NCBI GenBank assembly: GCA_964428905.1
Contig: CAYSAA010000052.1
Location: 1-9,241 of the forward strand
DNA from: CAYSAA01 sp964428905
Lineage (GTDB): Bacteria > Atribacterota > Phoenicimicrobiia > Phoenicimicrobiales > Stramentimicrobiaceae
DNA length: 9,241 bases
Direction: 5' to 3'
Shown here: positions 1-7,332 of the stretch, one piece after another
Layout: the number at the start of each line of letters is the position of its first letter
Position numbering within the stretch: the first letter of the stretch is position 1
Position numbers and translations under genes: made by a program
The notes under the pieces: model-generated
Told to the model about the DNA's origin: nothing
Database searches by the model: none
Seen by the model: only the letters and a program-made list of their open reading frames with translations

Positions 1-1
1 G

Positions 2-379
2 GCTATGGAAAATGCCAGTTTGGCAGTTAAAAAAGGCGGAATTATGATTGTTGTCGGTGAATGTAAAGATGGCTTAGGTGAAGGTAAATTTGCTGATGCT
101 TTGATGGAAGAATTGTCCCCACAGGAGTTAATTGAAGAATTGAAGAATAATTTTGTTTTAGGTCGGCATAAGGCTTCTCGAGTAGCTAAGATTCATCTGG
201 ATAGCGAAATATACCTGATTTCTAAATTAGATAATAATATTAAAAAGAATTTATTTGTTAAGAATTACGATTCTCTTGAAAAAGCCTTTGCCGATGCCAT
301 GAAAGTTCAAGGGGAGAATGCCAAAGTTTTAGTAATGCCATACGGTGGTTCTACTTTACCAAATTTAAAAGTGGATTAG
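2..379 (+). CDS. larA: LarA-family (nickel-dependent 2-hydroxyacid racemase) protein, C-terminal part
   Basis: About 125 C-terminal residues of a LarA/DUF2088-family protein. The frame is open to the left edge (Ala before Met at position 5), so that Met is almost certainly internal; full members are usually a little over 400 residues. Family-like features are the segment ENASLAVKKGG, then a hydrophobic strand and GECKDGLG near the start, GRHKASRVAKI mid-way, and VMPYGGSTLPN close to the C-terminus. Characterised LarA proteins racemise lactate with a covalently bound nickel-pincer nucleotide; relatives act on other short 2-hydroxyacids. The metal- and cofactor-binding residues lie in the missing N-terminal part, so the substrate cannot be judged. 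A D-2-hydroxyacid dehydrogenase lies downstream at 5080-6066, and a racemase feeding it would make sense (inference). No lar accessory gene is visible. Confidence 0.78.
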   Translation, partial: AMENASLAVKKGGIMIVVGECKDGLGEGKFADALMEELSPQELIEELKNNFVLGRHKASRVAKIHLDSEIYLISKLDNNIKKNLFVKNYDSLEKAFADAMKVQGENAKVLVMPYGGSTLPNLKVD

Positions 380-416
380 AAATTAGAACTAAATGAAAGT
401 GCAGAGGTGTTAAGTT

Positions 417-461
417 ATGCTGGTATTAACGGATTGGACGAAAAATTGTCTTAAGAACTAA
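417..461 (+). other. Possible 14-residue leader peptide ORF upstream of the PLP enzyme gene
   Basis: ATG at 417 is preceded by an SD-like AGAGGTG at 403-409 and opens a 14-codon frame, MLVLTDWTKNCLKN, ending in TAA at 459-461. It contains two Thr codons, one Trp and one Cys, and lies about 100 bp before a threonine-synthase-like gene with alternative hairpins in between (493-530). That layout resembles a transcription attenuator, but the run of regulatory codons is weak. It may equally be chance or the relic of a lost gene. Confidence 0.22.
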
Positions 462-492
462 ATAATCCCATGATGTATGGCGTTAAATAGAG

Positions 493-540
493 ATTTGCTA
501 CCCAAATGCAACTCATCAAAAATAGCAAATAATATTTTTA
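493..540 (+). terminator. Hairpin with U-rich tail: terminator or attenuator before the PLP gene
   Basis: ATTTGCTA at 493-500 pairs perfectly with TAGCAAAT at 523-530, giving an 8-bp stem with a 22-nt loop. AATATTTTTA (531-540) follows directly. The first arm can instead form a small hairpin, ATTTG (493-497) with CAAAT (503-507), which would prevent the larger one. It may end transcription of the upstream LarA-family gene, or act as a leader switch for the gene at 560. The stem is AT-rich, so its strength is uncertain. Confidence 0.4.
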
Positions 541-549
541 AGAGGAGGT
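541..549 (+). promoter_or_regulatory. Strong ribosome binding site that fixes a TTG start
   Basis: AGAGGAGGT is close to a full anti-SD complement. It ends 10 nt before the TTG at 560. The next Met codon in frame is around residue 68, inside conserved sequence, so this site is the main reason for choosing the TTG start. Confidence 0.75.
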
Positions 550-559
550 CACATTACAT

Positions 560-1792
560 TTGACCGCATTGAATATTAAAGAAAAATCACTCTTCTTGAT
601 TTCAACCCTAACTAGTAAAAAGTTTCCTTTTGACCGCATAACGGAATTAACGGATGATGGGGAATCCTTGGAAGTTTTTATACCAGGAATTCAAGATGCA
701 AAGATTAAAGAAGGAGATCATATCTGGCAGAGATTTTCTGATTTTCTACCTTTTTCAGAAATGGATGAAAATCTACATTTAGGCGAAGGAAATACTGCCT
801 TGATTCGGGCTGATCGAAAGTTGCAGGAATTTACAGGAATTAAAAACTTGTTTTTAAAAAATGAAACCCAAAATCCAACATGGAGTTTTAAAGATAGAGG
901 ATCGTTAGCTGTCATCTATATGGCAAAGCTAATGGGTGAAAAGGTTACTGCTACCATTTCTTCTGGTAATATGGGACACTCCGTTGCTGCTTATGGTGCT
1001 AAAGGAGGGATAAAAGTTATTGTATTTGTACCAGAATTTGTACCAGATGAAAAAATACAACCTATGTTACTACATAATGCGCACGTTATAAAGGTAGAAG
1101 CTGATGACTATTCCGTAATGAAAATGCAAATACTACATTTAGCAGAAAAACTTCATTTGAGAATTGTATCTGGAAATGGACCCATTCGGGTTGAGGGATA
1201 CAAATTAACTGCTTTCGAAATGTTTGAACAACTGAAGCATGAAGTACCGGATTATATTGCCGTTCCCACATCTGCATGTGGTCATATTCGTGGCATATTC
1301 AAAGGATATAGAGAACTCTATCAAGCAGGCATTATAAAAAAATTACCGAAAATGATTACTATTCAGGCAGAGAATAATAGCCCGATTGTAACAGCTATTA
1401 AACAAGGGAAAGATCATATAGTACCTTTTACTAATTTTCACACTATTGCTGAAGCTATTACCTCAGGCAATCCGATGGGTGGAGATGAAATAATACAAAA
1501 AACCAAGGAATATCATTGGCTGTCAGAAAGTGTTACTGAGAAAGAAATCCTATTAGCTCAACAAAAATTTGGAGAAGCTGGCTATTTTGTAGAACCAGCA
1601 AGTTCCACTGTTCTTTATGCAGTGAAGAAACTGTATAAAACTAAAAAAATTGAAGAGAACGCTAGAGTTGTTTTAGTTCTAACCGGCACTGGATTAAAAG
1701 ATTTAAGCGTATTCTCACACTACCATTACAAAATTCTAAAAAGTGATTTAGGGAATATTGAAACTGATTTAGAAAGTATCATATCCAAATAA
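560..1792 (+). CDS. Threonine-synthase-like PLP-dependent enzyme (fold type II)
   Basis: A 410-residue protein of the tryptophan-synthase-beta/threonine-synthase fold. Visible motifs are LGEGNTAL (74-81), NPTWSFKDRG with the presumed PLP-binding Lys111, the phosphate-binding loop SSGNMGHS (134-141), EGYKLTAFE (212-220), EPASSTVLYA (345-354) and the C-terminal LTGTGLKD (374-381). Threonine synthase converts O-phosphohomoserine to threonine in the cytosol. Two features argue against assuming that reaction. The N-terminal 70 residues lack the Cys pairs of the zinc-ribbon-like segment found in many homologues, and the usual Gly/Asn-rich loop is replaced by TSACGHIRG (237-245). The neighbours are amide- and hydroxyacid-metabolising enzymes, with no homoserine kinase or dehydrogenase. 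A lyase or beta/gamma-replacement role on another amino acid is therefore possible. Family assignment is firm; the exact reaction is not. Translation starts at TTG behind a strong SD. Confidence 0.85.
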   Translation: MTALNIKEKSLFLISTLTSKKFPFDRITELTDDGESLEVFIPGIQDAKIKEGDHIWQRFSDFLPFSEMDENLHLGEGNTALIRADRKLQEFTGIKNLFLKNETQNPTWSFKDRGSLAVIYMAKLMGEKVTATISSGNMGHSVAAYGAKGGIKVIVFVPEFVPDEKIQPMLLHNAHVIKVEADDYSVMKMQILHLAEKLHLRIVSGNGPIRVEGYKLTAFEMFEQLKHEVPDYIAVPTSACGHIRGIFKGYRELYQAGIIKKLPKMITIQAENNSPIVTAIKQGKDHIVPFTNFHTIAEAITSGNPMGGDEIIQKTKEYHWLSESVTEKEILLAQQKFGEAGYFVEPASSTVLYAVKKLYKTKKIEENARVVLVLTGTGLKDLSVFSHYHYKILKSDLGNIETDLESIISK

Positions 1793-2316
1793 GTGGCTAA
1801 AATTAATATATCAATTAAGGTAATGCATAACCAATATTACGCCAAATTTATTCTTTGACCATTGAATCTGTTGATTCAGTAAACTATTTAATAGGATTAA
1901 CATGTTCTCTTTTTCATAGTATCCCTATAAACTGACGATTTTAGATCATTTTTAGCTACAAGCTGGGAATGTCTACAGTCAGTTGTTATTTTGTATTTCT
2001 TTCTATTTCTTTTGATGTTGCAAATGTCTTTGTTTTATGGGATATTACAGTCCTGGTTTTAGGTATATGTTATATTGAATGCCAGGATCATTAGATAGCT
2101 GATGAGAAATAACAATGAATTGATAATACAATCATTTACTTTGTATTATGTCAGTCAGCAGTAATATATAATTAGGGAGTAAATTAACAGAGTAACTTAA
2201 CCCATAAGAGAAATAAGAAAAAAGGAAATACGTATGGATCAAACAGGAAATATTTCATTGAGTTTTTTACTCATTTAGATTAGTTGGTAACTGATTATAT
2301 TTAGGAGTATATCGCT
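1793..2316. other. 524-bp AT-rich intergenic gap, no convincing gene
   Basis: No family-recognisable coding region is present. There is a 41-codon frame from ATG 1969 to TAG 2094 with a hydrophobic stretch (VLWDITVLVLGICYIE), but it has no properly spaced SD. A 14-codon frame at 2234-2278 (MDQTGNISLSFLLI) sits behind an AAAAAGGAAA stretch. A perfect 6-bp stem, TGAATC (1863-1868) with GATTCA (1873-1878), follows the PLP gene but has no U-tract. The gap could hold the promoter of the amidase gene and the remains of a lost gene. Confidence 0.5.
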
Positions 2317-3735
2317 ATGAAGGAAACAGACCTTATCATGATGAGTATAAAAGAAATTTCATCTATGATTAAAAAGAAACAGATTTCTCCTGTTGAAATA
2401 GTAGAAGAGTGTATAAACCGAACAAAAAGATTGCAACCAGAATTAAATGCTTACATTACATTCTTAGAAGAGGAAGCAAAGAAAAAAGCAAAAATTGCTG
2501 AAAGAGAAATAATGAAAGGAGGTCCTAAGAGTCCCTTACATGGTATTCCCATTGCTCTGAAAGATTTATTCTATACAAAGAGAGTTTTAACAAGCGCTGG
2601 TTCAAAATTACTAAAGGATTTTAAACCTGACTATGATGGAACTGTTACTGATAGATTAAATAAATCTGGTGCTATACTGATGGGTAAAACGAATATGCAT
2701 GAATTTGCCTTTGGTCCAACCAATGAAGATTCTTATTATGGTCCATCTCGAAATCCCTGGGATCCTTCCAGAATAACTGGGGGTTCTAGCGGTGGATCTG
2801 CAATAGCGGTTGCTACTGGAATGACATATATGGCGATGGGTACTGATACTGGTGGCTCAGTTAGAATCCCTTCTGCATTTTGTGGTGTAGTCGGATTTAA
2901 ACCAACTTATGGTATGGGAAGTTTGTATGGTATTATTCCTTTAAGTTTTACTTTGGACCATCCAGGTCCACTTACCAGAAGCGTATACGATGCAGCTATT
3001 ACAATGGATATGATTACAGGCTACGATCCAAAAGATCCGTGTATAGGTAAGTACAAAGGGAAGAACACAAATCTTGCAAAAGAATTAAGCGATGTAGACA
3101 CTGTGAAAGGCATGACGATTGGTGTTCCTTCTAATTTCTATTTTGATAAAGTAGACTATGAGGTTGAAAAGTTAGTAGAAAATGCAATATCAAATTTAAA
3201 ACAATTAGGTGCTGAAATTAAAACTATTGAAATTCCTTATCTTGATATTGTACCTAATATTTCTACAATTATCATGTTTTCAGAAGCTGCTTATAATCAT
3301 AAAGATAGGTTAGCTGTACATCCAGGCGAATATGAACCGAATGTAAAAGCAAGGCTTGACCAAGGAATGAATTATTCAGCAATTGAATATATTTCAGCTT
3401 TACAAGAAGGTGAAAAGATACTTAATGCTTGGAATAAAGTAATTTCTGAGGTTGATGCGGTTGTGACCCCGACTTTACCTATTACAGCCTATAAGATTGG
3501 TTCAAAAATAGTAGTTACACGAGGAAAAGAAGAGCCGGCAAGAGAAATGTGCGTAAGACATACCAGATTTGCTAACACAACAGGTTGTCCTGCTCTTACT
3601 GTGCCTTGCGGATTAACTCCTGAAGGGCTTCCTGCCGGTATTATGATAATGGGGCGCAATTATGATGATCTTACTGTATTGAGAATTGGTTATGCTTATG
3701 AAAAACATTATCCATATACATTTAAACAATTTTAA
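2317..3735 (+). CDS. Amidase-signature family hydrolase (GatA-like amidase)
   Basis: A 472-residue protein of normal length for the amidase-signature family, which hydrolyses carboxamides to acid plus ammonia using a Ser-cisSer-Lys triad. All three residues are visible: Lys82 in GIPIALKDLF, the cis-Ser Ser157 in GGSSGGSA, and the nucleophile Ser181 in GTDTGGSVRIPSAFCG. The N-terminus (SIKEISSMIKKKQISPVEIVEE) is also typical. The start at 2317 has AGGAG at 2303-2307, 9 nt upstream; Met8 and Met9 are less well placed. It is probably not the GatA subunit of the glutamyl-tRNA amidotransferase, because no gatC or gatB lies beside it, but sequence alone does not exclude a GatA paralogue. The next gene encodes an asparaginase, so two amide hydrolases are adjacent, which suggests amide-nitrogen scavenging or degradation of an amidated compound (inference). 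Substrate unknown. Confidence 0.88.
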   Translation: MKETDLIMMSIKEISSMIKKKQISPVEIVEECINRTKRLQPELNAYITFLEEEAKKKAKIAEREIMKGGPKSPLHGIPIALKDLFYTKRVLTSAGSKLLKDFKPDYDGTVTDRLNKSGAILMGKTNMHEFAFGPTNEDSYYGPSRNPWDPSRITGGSSGGSAIAVATGMTYMAMGTDTGGSVRIPSAFCGVVGFKPTYGMGSLYGIIPLSFTLDHPGPLTRSVYDAAITMDMITGYDPKDPCIGKYKGKNTNLAKELSDVDTVKGMTIGVPSNFYFDKVDYEVEKLVENAISNLKQLGAEIKTIEIPYLDIVPNISTIIMFSEAAYNHKDRLAVHPGEYEPNVKARLDQGMNYSAIEYISALQEGEKILNAWNKVISEVDAVVTPTLPITAYKIGSKIVVTRGKEEPAREMCVRHTRFANTTGCPALTVPCGLTPEGLPAGIMIMGRNYDDLTVLRIGYAYEKHYPYTFKQF

Positions 3736-3833
3736 TCTCTGTAATCATTTTTACAAAATATTGTCATCATAAATAAAACCTTGTTTATTTTGGGTGAATA
3801 CTGTTAAAAAGGACCTGAAACCATTTCAGAAAA

Positions 3834-3843
3834 TTGTGCACAA
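3834..3843. promoter_or_regulatory. 10-bp palindrome upstream of the asparaginase gene
   Basis: TTGTGCACAA is a perfect palindrome about 80 bp before the asparaginase start. The same 185-bp gap holds a second inverted repeat, CTGAAA (3815-3820) with TTTCAG (3824-3829). Either could be an operator or a weak hairpin after the amidase gene. No regulator gene is nearby to support a specific assignment. Confidence 0.25.
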
Positions 3844-3920
3844 ATTGCATTATTGAATTTTATCAATATCGGCTCGTAAAATTGAAAGGTATGGAATTAA
3901 AGATTAGATAAGGCAAGAAC

Positions 3921-4955
3921 ATGTCAGAAGCTTTAATAAAAATATATCGGGGAAACTTAATTGAAAATATATACCGGGGAGATATTAGTATTGTTAATCG
4001 TGAAGGTAATTCTATTTATTCACTTGGAAAAAAACAAAAAATAACCTACTGGCGATCAGCTGCCAAGCCGATTCAGGTTTTGCCTGTCATCTATTCTGGA
4101 GCATCCCAAAAATATAAATTCACAGACCAGGAGATCGCCATCCTAACTGCTTCCCATAATGGTGAGAAAAAACATGTACAGCTTGTTTATAGTATTCTTG
4201 ATAAAATTAATCTTAGGGAGAAAGATTTACAATGTGGAATTTGTCCACCAGCACATAAGCCAACCGCAAATGATTTACACAAAAAAGGAATTCATATTGG
4301 TCCGATTTATAACCCATGTTCAGGGAAACATGCTGCACAATTAGCTTTATGCCAGTATTTCGGTTGGGGTATTCATGATTACTATTATATTGAGCATCCT
4401 GTACAACAGATGATTTTAGATGTTATTGCTAATGTAACTGAATTTCCTAAAGAAAAAATATATATTGGTATTGACGATTGTGGTGTACCCGTTTTTGGAT
4501 TACCAATTAAATATATGGCGAATGCTTATACTCGAATAGCTAATTGGGAATTGCTCCCTCAGAAATACAGAGAGGCTGCACAAAAAATATTTTTATCTAT
4601 GATGGTAAATCCTTATATTGTAGGTGGCACAGATCGTTTTGATACAGATTTAATGAGAGTATCAAACGGTAATTTAATAGCTAAATCAGGAGCAGATGGC
4701 GTTTTTTGTATTGGAATTAGGGATGAAAAAGGTATTCCTGGATTGGGAATAACAATAAAAATGGAAAGCGGAAATATGAAATTCCTACCGATGGCTGTTA
4801 TTAGAATATTAGATCAACTAACAATATTATCAAAAGAGCAAATTCATAAATTAAAAAAGTACTTGCCCCCAGATATATTGAATTATCGTAATGAAAAAGT
4901 TGGACATTTTGATTCAGATTTTAAACTAAAAAATTGTAATATTAAGAATAAATAA
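3921..4955 (+). CDS. L-asparaginase II family protein (ReAV-type, class 3)
   Basis: A 344-residue member of the Asparaginase_II family, typified by the inducible Rhizobium etli enzyme ReAV and unrelated to the classic AnsA/AnsB or the plant-type Ntn asparaginases. It would hydrolyse L-asparagine to aspartate and ammonia in the cytosol; no signal peptide is visible. Residues described for ReAV have clear counterparts: Ser46 and Lys49 in RSAAKP, Ser78 in TASHNG, the zinc-site group Cys133 and Lys136 in NPCSGKH and Cys187 in DDCGVP, and a Lys (255) in AKSGADG that fits the second Ser-Lys pair. The protein is therefore predicted to be active. The SD is weak (AAGG at 3910-3913). The last 20 or so residues are Lys/Asn-rich and may be divergent. 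A broken second copy lies at about 6079-6450, beyond the dehydrogenase gene. Confidence 0.88.
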   Translation: MSEALIKIYRGNLIENIYRGDISIVNREGNSIYSLGKKQKITYWRSAAKPIQVLPVIYSGASQKYKFTDQEIAILTASHNGEKKHVQLVYSILDKINLREKDLQCGICPPAHKPTANDLHKKGIHIGPIYNPCSGKHAAQLALCQYFGWGIHDYYYIEHPVQQMILDVIANVTEFPKEKIYIGIDDCGVPVFGLPIKYMANAYTRIANWELLPQKYREAAQKIFLSMMVNPYIVGGTDRFDTDLMRVSNGNLIAKSGADGVFCIGIRDEKGIPGLGITIKMESGNMKFLPMAVIRILDQLTILSKEQIHKLKKYLPPDILNYRNEKVGHFDSDFKLKNCNIKNK

Positions 4956-5079
4956 TATTTAGAAATTGCAAAATTCTGTAATGTATTTTCTATAAAAAGT
5001 CCATTTAAATTTTGGAGAAGCATTAAAAACAAAAAAGTAATTATTTTAAAAAAATATTTCAATGGAAAGAGAACGGAAA

Positions 5080-6066
5080 ATGAATCAATCCTATAAAATA
5101 GTTTTTACTGACTATTATTTTCCTGATATTAGTAAAGAGACCAATCAATTAAGAAAATTAGGTGAGATAGAAGTCCTAGATTGTAATCATTTGGTTGATG
5201 GAGAAGTCGCTTCTGAAGATCAACTTTTGGATTATTTGGAAGAAAATAAGGCATTGGATGCAGATGCAGTATTTGTGAATCATGCCTACCTTACTTCTAA
5301 ATTTATCTCTGAACTAACCAATTGCAAAATTATTTTAAGATATGGCATCGGAATAGATAATATCGATGCCAAGTATGCCCAAAAAAAAGGAATAAAAGTT
5401 TCCAATGTCCCTGATTATTGCATTGATGAGGTTGCAGAAAATACAATCACTTTAATGATTAGTACGGTAAGAAAAATATTTTTACAGAACAAATTACTAC
5501 GCAGTCAACAATTTGATTATGAGAAGATTAAACCTATTAGAAGATTTTCTGGATTAACAGTCGGATTACTTGCCTTTGGAAATATTGCCAGAAAAGTTGC
5601 TGAGAAATTGAAAGGTTTTGGTGTAAGAATAATAACCTATGATCCCTATTTTGATCAACAGAAGTCTTTTGATTGGATAGAATTTGTTAGTTTCCAGCAA
5701 TTATTACAGCAGTCAGATATCATTTCAATTCATGCCCCGATAAGTAAAGAAACATATCATTTAATTAATCAAAAGGCAATTGAAAAAATGAAAAATGGGA
5801 TTTTTATTATTAATACCTCTCGTGGAGGCCTAATAGATGAAGAGGCACTTTTTACTGAATTAAAGAGTGGTAAAATTGCTGGTGCTGGTTTGGATGTTTT
5901 GGAATATAAAGATGAGAATGATTATTATAAGTCCAAATTAATAGAATTGGATAATGTATTCATCACTCCTCATACCAGTTGGTACTCTGAGGAATCAATC
6001 TATGATTTACAAATAAAAGCAGGGAATATTGTTTATCAGGCATTATTAGAAACAAAAAAGATTTGA
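5080..6066 (+). CDS. D-isomer-specific 2-hydroxyacid dehydrogenase
   Basis: An NAD(P)-dependent 2-hydroxyacid dehydrogenase of about 328 residues, which interconverts a D-2-hydroxyacid and its 2-oxoacid. In numbering from the upstream ATG at 5062, the catalytic trio is visible: Arg254 (NTSRGGLID), Glu281 (GLDVLEY) and His304 (ITPHTSW). The substrate-domain segment LRYGIGIDN lies at 92-100, and the Rossmann loop is GLLAFGNIA (168-176), where one usual Gly is Ala. Asp194 in TYDPYF follows beta-2 and suggests a preference for NAD. Two starts are possible. ATG 5080 (MNQSYKIVF) fits the family N-terminus and has a purine-rich GAAAGAGAA just upstream; ATG 5062 has no SD and adds a basic hexapeptide. 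I prefer 5080. It lacks the C-terminal ACT/regulatory domain of long SerA proteins. The LarA-family gene upstream could supply the D-hydroxyacid. Substrate not determinable from sequence. Confidence 0.87.
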   Translation: MNQSYKIVFTDYYFPDISKETNQLRKLGEIEVLDCNHLVDGEVASEDQLLDYLEENKALDADAVFVNHAYLTSKFISELTNCKIILRYGIGIDNIDAKYAQKKGIKVSNVPDYCIDEVAENTITLMISTVRKIFLQNKLLRSQQFDYEKIKPIRRFSGLTVGLLAFGNIARKVAEKLKGFGVRIITYDPYFDQQKSFDWIEFVSFQQLLQQSDIISIHAPISKETYHLINQKAIEKMKNGIFIINTSRGGLIDEEALFTELKSGKIAGAGLDVLEYKDENDYYKSKLIELDNVFITPHTSWYSEESIYDLQIKAGNIVYQALLETKKI

Positions 6067-6078
6067 TTTGTATCCTTT

Positions 6079-6450
6079 TCAGATGTCAAGCCAATCCAGG
6101 TTTTGCCTATTATCCATTCTAGGGTATGCCAAAAATAAAATTCACGGATCAAGTGCTTGTAATCTTATCTGCCTCACATAATAATGAAGAAAAACATATA
6201 AAATTAATTGTTGATGTCCTTAGTAAAATCAACCTGGATGAGAAAGATTTACAATGTTGAATTTGTCCACCAGCACATAAGCCAACCGCAAATGATTTAC
6301 AAAAAAAAGAATTTATAGTGGATATATGAAATCCCTACCAATGGCTATTATTCGAACTTTAGAACAACTAAAAATATTATCAGACACTCAAGTGAATGAA
6401 TTAAACAAATATGTGCCACGAGATATTAACCTAAATTCCCGGCAAAATTA
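6079..6450 (+). pseudogene. Decayed second copy of the ReAV-type L-asparaginase gene
   Basis: This stretch aligns with the intact gene at 3921-4955. It starts at the codons for the active-site segment (SDVKPIQVLP against SAAKPIQVLP) and runs through KFTDQ, ASHNNEEKH, KINLDEKDLQC and ICPPAHKPTANDL. It then jumps to the segment matching residues about 284-324 (MKSLPMAIIRTLEQLKILS). Lesions seen are the missing first 45 or so codons, a one-base deletion in the run matching QKYKF, a nonsense codon (TGA at 6258-6260, where the intact gene has GGA for Gly106), and an internal deletion of roughly 480 bp near 6318 that removes the zinc-site residues. The 3' end runs into the transposase fragment at about 6450. 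It cannot make a working enzyme. Confidence 0.88.
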
Positions 6451-6453
6451 TAA

Positions 6454-7308
6454 CTATGCTGACAGTCCGACTTTGAGTTTTTCCATAATCAGGCGCTGAG
6501 GTTTAGTAACCTCTGTTAGTATCTGACCATATTTGCCTGAATAACGCACCTGGGTTAGGGCCTCCATTTCAAGGAGCAGTTCCCGGACGGAATACTTATC
6601 AAGCAGTTGGCTATCCCGCATTTTTTTACGCAGGATGCTCATATAAATAAGAGTGATAAACTGGACGAAAAAGCGTCCATCCATAACCGGTGAGCTGTGT
6701 ACACGCAAACGCTTCATATCAAGCTGGTTTTTCAAGTCATCAAAGCATTTTTCAACACTATCCTTGTTGCGATAAATTGCCAGTGCCTCGAGCGGATCCT
6801 TGAAATCATTGCTCAAAAGAACGTAGAACCCGGCATAGCGGTTGCGGTGTGCTGCAATGGCTTCATTGTTAAAAGACACCCTGCGGCCGCGTACTGGAGT
6901 TTCCTTGACGGTGAAGAAAGCCTTGTAGACCTCTTCATGGTCGCTGTTGAAAAAGCCTTTTTCCAGCTCTTCCTTGTAAGCCAAGAGTTCTTCGGTGAAA
7001 TCATCGGTAGCCTGGGCGGCTGTATGGACATTGTAATAAAGATGAACATAGCAGCGTTTGCGTTCCCTGCCCCAGGGTAAAAGACGGGAGTGAATATAGC
7101 GCACTTCCCCTTCTATCTTGTGGTAACTATCAGGATTCTGAATGCGGTCTCTTGTCTCATCAATAACTTCCCGGACCCACTTTGGCTTACCGGGTATGGC
7201 CAAAACAAATTTTTTCCTGGTTTCAAGCAGTTCGTCGACATTTTTCTGGCTGTAGAAGCCCCCGACTTCCGCACATAAAACGCTGAAACCAGCATGAATA
7301 CTGGATTC
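6454..7308 (-). pseudogene. C-terminal half of an IS4/IS1634-like DDE transposase
   Basis: The frame is open from the stop after KLKVGLSA (6454) back to a TAA at 7309-7311. Homology-like sequence begins at GGFYSQKNVDELLE (near 7263), the region just after the second catalytic Asp in such transposases. It continues through FVLAIPGKPKW to IYRNKDSVEKCFDDLK, which carries the catalytic Glu and the spaced Lys of the YREK signature (Y-x2-K-x3-E-x6-K, with Lys in place of Arg). The N-terminal half with the first Asp is absent. At the second Asp position a Val codon precedes GGFYS, consistent with a junction there. A TTG at 7203 could be read as a start but lies inside conserved sequence. The stretch is visibly more GC-rich than the metabolic genes, suggesting later arrival. 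It abuts the asparaginase remnant on one side and the IS1634-like unit on the other. Non-functional. Confidence 0.82.
7261..7274. repeat. Left arm of a 14-bp perfect inverted repeat
   Basis: CCCGACTTCCGCAC here is the exact reverse complement of 9103-9116. The arm sits where recognisable homology of the truncated transposase stops (the GGFYS codons begin in it). It may mark the outer end of the inserted unit or a rearrangement junction. Confidence 0.55.
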
Positions 7309-7321
7309 TTAAAATTCCTAC

Positions 7322-7332
7322 GGCACTACATT
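7322..7332. repeat. 11-bp direct repeat near the IS ends, left copy
   Basis: GGCACTACATT, repeated in the same orientation at 9033-9043. The left copy contains the stop codon of the IS1634-like transposase (TAG on the - strand, 7326-7328). It could be a subterminal transposase-binding element or a long target duplication; the sequence does not decide between them. Confidence 0.45.

Noticed and set aside
1863..1878. TGAATC/GATTCA hairpin as a terminator of the PLP gene
   Set aside because: The stem is short and AT-rich with no following U-run, so it is not convincing as an intrinsic terminator.
2317..3735. Assignment as GatA of the Glu-tRNA amidotransferase
   Set aside because: The triad fits, but no gatC or gatB gene is adjacent and the neighbours are catabolic, so only the wider amidase family is claimed.
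4159..4344. A 61-codon frame inside the asparaginase gene
   Set aside because: It overlaps conserved active-site codons of the asparaginase in another frame and has no SD site.
6697..7080. A 127-codon frame on the + strand inside the transposase fragment
   Set aside because: It lies fully opposite the - strand transposase frame, which carries conserved catalytic motifs; the + frame has no recognisable motif.
7113..7295. A 60-codon - strand frame just upstream of the transposase fragment, possibly a -1/+1 frameshift product
   Set aside because: The main frame is open through this region and reads GGFYSQKNVDELLE, so no programmed frameshift is needed.
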